Below, one piece after another: positions 56,753 through 64,000 of a DNA stretch of 64,000 nt. Below the pieces are notes generated by a model that did not search any database, was not told the DNA's origin, and saw only the letters and a program-made list of their open reading frames with translations. Source of the DNA: Adineta ricciae (taxonomy: Eukaryota; Rotifera; Eurotatoria; Adinetida; Adinetidae); the NCBI GenBank assembly GCA_905250025.1, contig CAJNOJ010000082.1:186001-250000 (forward strand), in the 5' to 3' direction. Position numbers and translations under genes: made by a program. The first letter of the stretch is position 1, and each line of letters opens with the position of its first letter.

Positions 56753-57610
56753 ATGGCAGCAACGACAAAGAACTTAGAAGGTGTTCAAACATTTAAAATT
56801 CTCATTATTGGAGATTCAGGTGTGGGCAAAAGTTCGTTGATGGTTCGATTTGTCGATGACATCTTCACAGCTGCTTATATTACAACAATCGGAGTAGATT
56901 TTAAAATGAGTACAATTAACGTCGACGGACATCAATGTCGTATACAAATCTGGTGCGTAGAATTGACTTTCTCCGTGCCTGAAGTCATAAATGTTGAATA
57001 GCTGATCAGTGTTTATGATGCTCTTAGATAAATAACAGTGTTATTTCATTTTTAGGGATACGGCTGGTCAGGAACGTTTTCGGGTTATTACAAGTATATA
57101 GAACAAAAACGTTTTTATAGAGATCTGATTTTTTGTTGTTGTTGTAGGTACTTACTATCGAGGTGCTGATGGTGTAATCATTGTCTATGATGTATGTGTA
57201 TCATTATTAGTATTAACTGTTTAATTTCTATTGATGTTCTCATTTTTCAGGTAACGAACGGTGATAGTTTTGCTAATTTAAAAGATTGGATCACTGAAAT
57301 GGAACGTCATTGTGATAAAACCGTCCCTAAGATTCTCGTCGGCAACAAAGACGATAATGATAATGAATTAGGTAAAGTTGTTCTCACAAGTGATGCACGT
57401 GCCTATGCCGAACAAAAGGGTTTACCATTTTTTGAAACATCTGCGAAAGACAATAAGAACATAGCGGAAGCATTTAATGAAATCACTAGACTTGCTCTTA
57501 AACGACGTCTTATTCAGCCGAATAGTGGACAACCATCAACTGGTACAACCCGTATAGGATCGAAACGAACAGTCGTAGGCGGTACGCAGAAAAAATGTTG
57601 TACATCGTGA
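56753..57610 (+). CDS. Rab GTPase, second of a tandem pair (Rab1/Rab35-like)
   Basis: Four exons (56753-56952, 57056-57093, 57148-57191, 57251-57610) give 213 residues. G-boxes are [31 protein letters not shown] and ETSAKD, and the end QKKCCTS carries a double-cysteine prenylation motif. The two Rabs agree closely through the G domain (for example FKILIIG, VGVDFK-type switch I, YDVTNG), so the pair is probably an old tandem duplication. The intron inside Trp-Asp of WDTAGQE is shared; others differ. An acceptor-like CGTTTTAG lies 2 bases before the ATG. The membrane it serves cannot be fixed from sequence alone. Confidence 0.94.
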
Positions 57611-58484
57611 ATGATTTTTCTTTCTCTATTTGATTTTTCTTCTATTTCAATTCGATTCGTTTACTTCACAACTTTATATCGAGTGCAATATCGATACAAA
57701 TCCATGGTCACTTCCACATTTTTCTTTGTTTGTGCATCCACATATATTCTAATGATTTGGACCTTTTTTTCTGTATTTAATTCTTTCTGAATAGAACACA
57801 TAATGACAACAAAAAACAACAACCAAATCTTACCTCACCAATCTTGTTTATCAGTTTCTTTTTTGTATTTTTCTGTGAAATTTTCTTTCTCTAGTGATTA
57901 TTGACATAAAGCGATTGTTTTTCATGTGTTTGTGTGTGTGAAGATACTCATTGTATTTGACTTCAACATTTTTAACAGTGAAAAGAAAGCGTTTTTACAA
58001 AGATAAGTTTGCAAGTGAAAGGCATTTTACTAAAGTTCCTGCGCTTTTCCACGAGAACTTTTCGTCTAAATTGGGATTGTTAATATATCTGAAAGAGGTA
58101 GAGAGTTCTGGTCTCTCATGAAATTATTTACTCGCAAAAAGTCCTTAACGAGCATCATGAAAATAATTTCAAATAACAATGCGCAAGTCATTGAGTTAGT
58201 AATGACATCATTAACCGAACGAAACGCTGCTCTTCTTTATGTTAGAACACTATGAGAGTCATGAACATCATAGAAAAGAAATCCGTATGATGTCGAGTTC
58301 ACCAATATGAAAAATATGCAAGAGCATTGTTAAATTATTCAATATCCCATTGTTAGTTTTTCTTTTTCTCGTCAGTGGAATATTTTAAAATAGCATACGC
58401 TTCATTTGTGGGCTTTTCATTCATTTCGACATCTTCTCATTCGACGTATTAACCTTTCATTGAGTACAGCAGTCTGTATCAGTA
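57611..58484. other. Intergenic region, probable Rab 3' UTR
   Basis: Pyrimidine-rich sequence follows the Rab stop, typical of a 3' UTR, then A/T-rich spacer up to the 7TM gene. No gene is recognised. Confidence 0.5.
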
Positions 58485-59393
58485 ATGTCGTCGTTTTGTA
58501 CGCTTTTCAATTGGTCACCAACGAATCTTGACCTATTAACACCCATCGTTATTACTGAAAGTATTGCAGTGGCTATTCATTGCATGTTTTGGATACAATT
58601 TCTTGTTTGTTCATCGTTGCGGCAACGAAATATGATGTGGCTCTATGTTTATTTAATCACCGATTTTCTTCTTATCACACGATTTTTTATTTTTTATGGT
58701 ATTCGGTTATCATCGGTTTGTTTATATCCGATAGGTCGAGATGTTCTGTGTTATTTCGAGGCATCATTCAAGTTTTATCTTAATGGGGTGCAGAGTTACT
58801 TGCTGCTAGCATTTAATGCCTGCCGATACTTGCAAATTGTCTACAATCGAAACATTTATCGAGAAAAACCACGCTTAATTTTGCTCCTTCATGCTGCTAT
58901 CTATGTTCTACCTGCAGTTAATATTATCGTTCAATATTTAGCAAAATGGGCAACGATTTGGCGTCGACGCGGCGGATCTTGTGACATCACGTATTCGTAC
59001 TTACTAGTACAAATATACAATTTATGCGTCATCTATATTGTGCCTATTGTTTCGAATATTTTGATTCTCGGCATCGGCATTCATCATATTAGCTCAGTAC
59101 GAGGCGTACAAAGTGTACAAATAATCCTTCTTCGTAGAAAACGCCAACGTGTGCTTTTACTTCAAACCATTGCTTTTTATTCTGTTTGGCTGATTCTCTG
59201 GAGTCCGGATATTCTGGCATTTCAATTCTTGAACACCAATAGCGATCCAGCAGTCTTTACTGCTTTGCTGAGCGTTATCGAAGTTGCACTGGATCCAGCC
59301 ATGATTGGTATTATTGACATTCGGTTTTTAACAACGTGGAAGAAACTATGGAATAAGATTAAAAGAAAGACAGAAATTAGACCGATTTCGTGA
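58485..59393 (+). CDS. Divergent seven-transmembrane receptor, Cys-Arg-Tyr variant (intronless)
   Basis: A single ORF of 302 residues with seven hydrophobic segments and very short loops and ends. TM3 ends LLAFNACRYLQIVYNRN, with Cys-Arg-Tyr in place of Asp-Arg-Tyr; TM6 has FYSVWLILWSPDI, with a Trp and Pro as in rhodopsin-type TM6; TM7 has LDPAMIGIIDIRF where NPxxY is usual. The basic ICL3 (LLRRKRQRVLLLQ) fits G-protein contact. It shares the CRY change and overall style with the receptor at 49311-50703, though pairwise identity is low. No standard GPCR subfamily can be named. AATAAA at 59439-59444 lies shortly downstream, which supports a complete intronless transcript. Confidence 0.78.
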   Translation: MSSFCTLFNWSPTNLDLLTPIVITESIAVAIHCMFWIQFLVCSSLRQRNMMWLYVYLITDFLLITRFFIFYGIRLSSVCLYPIGRDVLCYFEASFKFYLNGVQSYLLLAFNACRYLQIVYNRNIYREKPRLILLLHAAIYVLPAVNIIVQYLAKWATIWRRRGGSCDITYSYLLVQIYNLCVIYIVPIVSNILILGIGIHHISSVRGVQSVQIILLRRKRQRVLLLQTIAFYSVWLILWSPDILAFQFLNTNSDPAVFTALLSVIEVALDPAMIGIIDIRFLTTWKKLWNKIKRKTEIRPIS

Positions 59394-60046
59394 TGAATGA
59401 CAAATCATTTTCTGTATGGAACGAACTTTATTTCTAGCAATAAAGAATCTACTCGTTTCCGCTGCGAAGATGAACATGAGATCTACAAGATATGTTAATG
59501 CACTGAACTAGAGCATGTCCTCAAAGTTCAGATGAAAATCTAATTAGTGAGTGATAGTCGGCATAGATTCAACAGAGAGTATTGGGCCTGTGGTGAATAT
59601 TACAATATATTTGATTAAAGAGAGTAATTAAAGGAGTACTAATATAGTATTAAACATGAAAGGAGTTAATCATCGTATGTAAACTGGTGACATCTGTCAC
59701 GTGTCAAAGATTACGTTGACTTTTAATAGTTTTCTATTTCGACTTTTTTGTTGAATTTTAATTTGCCATTAGTAATAATGAAGAGCGTTTTTGTCGAATT
59801 AATATTCCAAATATTCTCCATTCTATTCGGTAATCATCCATTGTCCACGAAATTTTTTCGTTCGTTCTGTCTGTCTGTCTGTCTAATATGACTGATTTTT
59901 TTCACGGCACGAAGTATTATTTATCAATCATATATGTACAAATATTTTTCCATGATTCGCTTGAATTAATTGCACACCGACACATTCTCGAAAGCATAGT
60001 TTTATATTTAACCATTCGGCAATACTATCCGCGTTGTGCTTTTTAG
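59394..60046. other. Intergenic region with CTGT microsatellite
   Basis: A CTGT repeat of about five units lies near 59866-59886. No gene is recognised. The end of the region has an acceptor-like CTTTTTAG touching the next ATG. Confidence 0.5.
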
Positions 60047-63000
60047 ATGACCATACATAGACTTATATCATTGGTGCTAATAATATGTTTATCTATTTTA
60101 AACTGTTGTCAGTCGAAATCAAATAATCGTATGTGATTTTTGAGGAAAACATGTAGAATTCGACTATTTTTTCGATCTTTTAGTCGATGTTTGTTCGTTA
60201 TGGTCTGACAAAGAGAAGAATTCGAACGAATTAAAGAGTTTTATTTTCACCAATGTCAAACCGGAAGGTGGCAGTGACGCTGGAAGATTCTCAAAGTAAG
60301 CCTTGTTATACGAATTCAATCGAATGGGTAAACTTCTCTTCTTCAGGATTAAAGTAAACAGTTGGGAAGAATGTGTGAATCAATGTTGTCAGTTTAATCG
60401 ATGTAATGTCGTCTATTGGATCGCATCAGTATGTGTTCATATAGAATGTATTTCCGACGAGATATGTGCTCCGGTAGAAGCAAATCTCAATGAGGAGACA
60501 ATGTATCTCCGAGTTCGTTCAGTTCGTAAGTGTAAACACCGATGAAATAATATATATACTCTTCGTTTTCTTTTCCGAAAAATAAGAATCAACAGCAGCG
60601 GCTCTTGATTATGAAGATCCCGGTCGTGATGAATGTAACGATACCAAACTGTGCAAGATTAATGAACAATGTGAACAAATTTCCGTCAGTGCTCAGATAC
60701 AACGTAATATATGTTCATGCGATCACAAAAGCGGTTATCGTCGTATCAATGGTAAAAGATTGGAGAGTAAATAGAGATTAACTTTTTTACTTATTTAGGC
60801 GTTTGCCGTCAATATTTACCTAATACAAAACCTTGTGCAATCTATGAAAAAGATTTTCAAGAGACTGATGATAACGAAGATCTCGATCAGACTGTTAATA
60901 GAGGGCGGTGTAAGAAAAACGAGGAATGCTTACCACCAAATGATCGTGCTAAACATGGTTATTGTCAATGTAAACTTGGCTTTCTGCGTACAAGTGGCAA
61001 TGGAAAATGTTTAGCTGATGAGCGAATGACCACCTTCACAACATCGACGCCGACAACTTCGATTTCATCGTCGTTTGATCTCGAAGTACAAGCTGGTGAT
61101 GATCAAACTATTAGTTTACCTACAGATCAAGTTGATTTATCTGGACAGGTTCTTTATAAATCAAATAAAACGAAAATAGAGATGTCAATATTAGCAAATC
61201 GTAACTTAAGTTTGTTTTGGATATTGAAATCTTCAACCAATGGTGCTAAAATCAATCTAATTAATCAGGAAAATTCACAATCGCATATTGTTGTCAAACA
61301 ATTACGAGAAGGAATTTATGAATTTGAATTACAATTGAAGAACAGAGAGGGAATCGTATTAGCAACCGATGTAATGAAAGTTCAAGTTATTCCCAGTGAG
61401 TTTCATCTTCACATCAGTCAACGCGATAGATTCGATTGTGAATATTTAAAATATTCCAAGTCTAATTTGATCTTATTTCTCATTTCAGCTACAACAACTG
61501 CGCCGCCTCTTAGTATTCAAATAGCATCACCAGTAAGTGTTCGACTACCGCAACAAGTGGTTAAACTTGATGCGCATGTTGAGCCATCAAGTCGGCCTGT
61601 GACTTATCAATGGACATATTCCAAGGATGGTCCGATTATACCTATACTCGAAGTAAATATCCATCGAAAAAAAACGAACAGAGGCTACAAGATTTGCTTT
61701 AAGGGTACAGACACATCCGCTTTGTCAGTGTCGAATCTTCGTCCTGGTAATTATTCGTTCCGCTTACATGTTGTCGACAGTCTGGGCAATGAACAAACAA
61801 AAACTGTTCAATTAAACGCCATCGGAGGTAATTTACAAGAAAACATAACTAATCCATTGAATCATTCTTTTCAAATCTATCAGAACCAATTGAAGCTCGC
61901 GTTGCTAACCGTCGTGAGATTGTCTTTTGGCCGTCAAATGATGTTGTGCTTGATGGTACACCAAGTATCATCGAACAACAAACACAAATCTCGTGGAAAT
62001 TACTTTCGAATGATAATAAACAACGACTTAACGAAATTGATATATTATCTCCACATTCTCTAAAAACAAGAGTGTCGAATCTTCGTATTGGTCAATACAA
62101 ATTTCAGTTGACATTAACAACCAATGACGAAGAATATACATCGAAAAAAGATGTTCTTGTCGTTGTTTACACTCAAAATGGTAAACCACCGAAAGTGTCC
62201 ATTAATCTTGAAACAAGCCGTGTCAATATTCTGAATAATCTCATCATTTTGAATGGATCTGCAACAACTGCTGATTATGGGATCGACCGATGGCAATGGA
62301 AAAAGAGTCCATCGAGTCCAGCCATCGGAAACTTTCTCAACAATTCCGATCGATCGCCGATGGCATACGTAACGAACTTGATCGAAGGTTCCTATGTTTT
62401 CATTCTTCAAGTTTATGATGATCGACAGCAAATGAGTGAAGCCAATATCACTGTTCGTGTTGGTGGTATACCAAATGCTGAACAATTAGTTGAAATCATC
62501 TTTTTATCTAAGCCATATCTCCATCAACAAACACTTGACAATCTTCTTGCGCAGATTCGCGTTTTTCTCATTGATATTCTACCAAACATCGATATAGTCA
62601 TGATTGGAATGCCAAAAGAGAACACTTTGTTAATAAAAGCAATCGACTCCAAGACCAACGCGATTGTTTCACCAAAATTAGTTGCCAATCATTTACAAGA
62701 CAAAATCAAATCGTTACGCTCGGCATCAAATATGAATATCATATCTATCGATACTTATTTATGTTTATCAAATTGCTCAAACCATGGTAAATGTGATCAT
62801 AAGACGAAGCATTGCGTGTGCAATCGATACCGTATGGAAAACTGGTTTAAATCTCTCGTTCAAAAAGAACCCAATTGTGGTAAGAATTAATGTCAGACAC
62901 TTTTTCGAAATACAAATGAAATTTTTCTTTGATAGATTTTATCGTGCATTATGTGGTTTTAATATCAATTGTTACTGTTATTTTTGCGCTTCTCTTTTGT

Positions 63001-63454
63001 TGGCTATGTTTATGCTGCTGTTTGCGTTGGCGTCGTCGTCGAAATTTATTGGAACGTCGAAAACGTATTCGATATCAATTATTACACGAAGATGACGAAG
63101 ACATTAATGACACTGAAAGTCCACGAAGTCCGAAAGAGAAGCTCAAGAGTAAATTTCGTTTGACGAAAAAGAGTATGTTCAGGTGAAAATGTCACTTTCT
63201 CTCTGTAGGAGAATTTCGTTTTAGATAAAACCAAACCATCCAATTTGATTATTTCCGAATCGGATTGCGATGTTTCAGATGAACATGGCGAACAAACACT
63301 TTATGATAAACCACTTCTTACCGCCAAACTACAAATGAGCTCATCCTTCGGCAAAAATCGTGGATTGAAAGTTCCAGTACAAGATAGTAATGGTAGTCCG
63401 ATGTTACGCAATAGTGGACAATCGCCAACAACCACCGACAATAGTGTCGCTTAA
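60047..63454 (+). CDS. KIAA0319-like membrane protein with PKD-type domains
   Basis: Nine exons (60047-60128, 60184-60295, 60347-60525, 60587-60751, 60799-61395, 61489-61827, 61884-62879, 62936-63172, 63225-63454) give 978 residues. A signal peptide (ISLVLIICLSILNCC) starts it. A MANSC/MANEC-type Cys domain follows (WEECVNQCCQFNRCNVVYW), then two EGF-like Cys clusters, a Thr/Ser-rich linker and a run of PKD-like beta domains (SNLRPGNYSFRLHVVDS; VTNLIEGSYVFILQVYDD). After these comes the CSNHGKCDHKTKHCVCNRY-MENWF Cys block, a TM helix at about 826-850 (IVTVIFALLFCWLCLCCC), and a tail with NLIISESDCDVSDEHG, the counterpart of the ISESEFDSDQDT-type box in KIAA0319/KIAA0319L. These proteins act in neuronal migration, endocytosis and Golgi traffic in vertebrates; the exact orthologue is not resolved. 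Confidence 0.93.
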
Positions 63455-63708
63455 GAATTTCAAGCGAATCTCTTCCGTTGTGATAAACTAAACAAAACAA
63501 AACAAGAACTCTCATGTTTTTTTTTGCTTTATTGTGTTTTTCTTCAAATTCTATATTATTCAACGACTGTTTTCAACTGATTTCATCTATTTATCTTTAG
63601 TATCAAAGTTTATTATTATATATATTTTTTCTTTGATAGTGAACAAGAAAAAGACATGATATTTCTTCATTTTTAGATTCTCTGTATTCTTCTTTTTTCA
63701 AATTAATC

Positions 63709-64000
63709 ATGTCACTCATCTGTTCTCGTAAGTAAATATTCGATTCTCATCGGAGATAAGATCAACTCTGTACAATATTGTTTTAGTTTCGAACGAAGTA
63801 CCTGAACAGCCAGTTCTTTCACCTGTCTCTGGTTGTATTTATGAAAAACGCTTGATTATTAAGTATCTACGAGAATCACCCAATGATCCAATCACTGGCC
63901 AACCATTGACAGAAGAACAGCTCATCGAAGTGAAAGGTATGACGCGCATCGATTGAATCTTGACCGTTTATGTCGTAAATTATAGTTACACCACTTGGCA
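63709..64000 (+). CDS. PRPF19: PRPF19 (Prp19) splicing factor, 5' end
   Basis: The gene runs off the window. Exons 63709-63727, 63787-63936 and 63986 onward give the first 61 or so residues. They match the Prp19 N terminus: MSLICSLSNEVPEQPVLSPV, IYEKRLIIKYL, DPITGQPLTEEQLIEVK, then VTPLG. This is the U-box, the E3 ubiquitin-ligase domain of the Prp19/NTC complex that activates the spliceosome and acts in DNA-damage signalling. The coiled coil and WD40 repeats should follow beyond the window. The first exon codes only six and a third residues, so it is easily missed by gene finders. Confidence 0.95.

Noticed and set aside
62114..62485. 123-codon antisense ORF in the KIAA0319-like gene
   Set aside because: Entirely inside a well-supported coding exon on the other strand.

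Overview
This is a gene-dense window of nuclear DNA from a small-genome animal. Every multi-exon gene has GT-AG introns, mostly 45-60 nt, with A/T-rich spacers. The gene set is metazoan: MEF2, an SDE2 homologue, a PP2A B56 subunit, BiP, KIAA0319-like, PRPF19, an ABCG half-transporter and several seven-transmembrane receptors. Compact introns, a divergent PIWI-like protein, odd 7TM receptors and possible spliced-leader acceptor sites at many start codons would fit a bdelloid rotifer. That assignment is inference; no marker in the window proves it.

Layout. 1-1090: 3' end of a PIWI-like gene, with SDE2 close behind (1188-2227). 4674-5876 (-): intronless rhodopsin-type GPCR. 9965-11923 (-): glycogen-targeting PP1 regulatory subunit. 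14951-16427 (-): SZRD1-like protein. 17472-20140 (-): PP2A B56 subunit in 12 exons. 22109-22466: small tail-anchored protein. 23347-25416: membrane-anchored cholinesterase-like carboxylesterase. 26143-28942: mitochondrial FAD glycerol-3-phosphate dehydrogenase with EF-hands. 31241-32891: MEF2. 36090-39950: island of mobile-element debris (degenerate tandem repeat, PIF1/Helitron-type helicase remnant, a MITE beside a one-N assembly gap with a duplicated flank, a 0.55 kb fold-back element, a decayed ORF). 40382-42526: BiP/HSPA5. 42864-44019: two small unknown genes, convergent. 44835-46863 (-): ABCG half-transporter. 48046-49171: secreted acidic protein with cysteine modules. 49311-50703 (-): divergent 7TM receptor. 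52108-55203 (-): coiled-coil protein with many QT motifs resembling LC8-binding sites. 55557-57610: tandem pair of Rab GTPases. 58485-59393: second divergent 7TM receptor. 60047-63454: KIAA0319-like membrane protein. 63709-64000: 5' end of PRPF19.

The genes do not form operons or one pathway; most are housekeeping or signalling genes. Exon joins were made by eye from frame, GT-AG sites and homology, and nearly all give whole-codon totals. The least ordinary items are the PIWI-like protein lacking three of four catalytic residues, the QT-repeat protein, the two receptors with Cys-Arg-Tyr in place of Asp-Arg-Tyr, and the mobile-element island. I saw no rRNA, confident tRNA, CRISPR array or viral gene.
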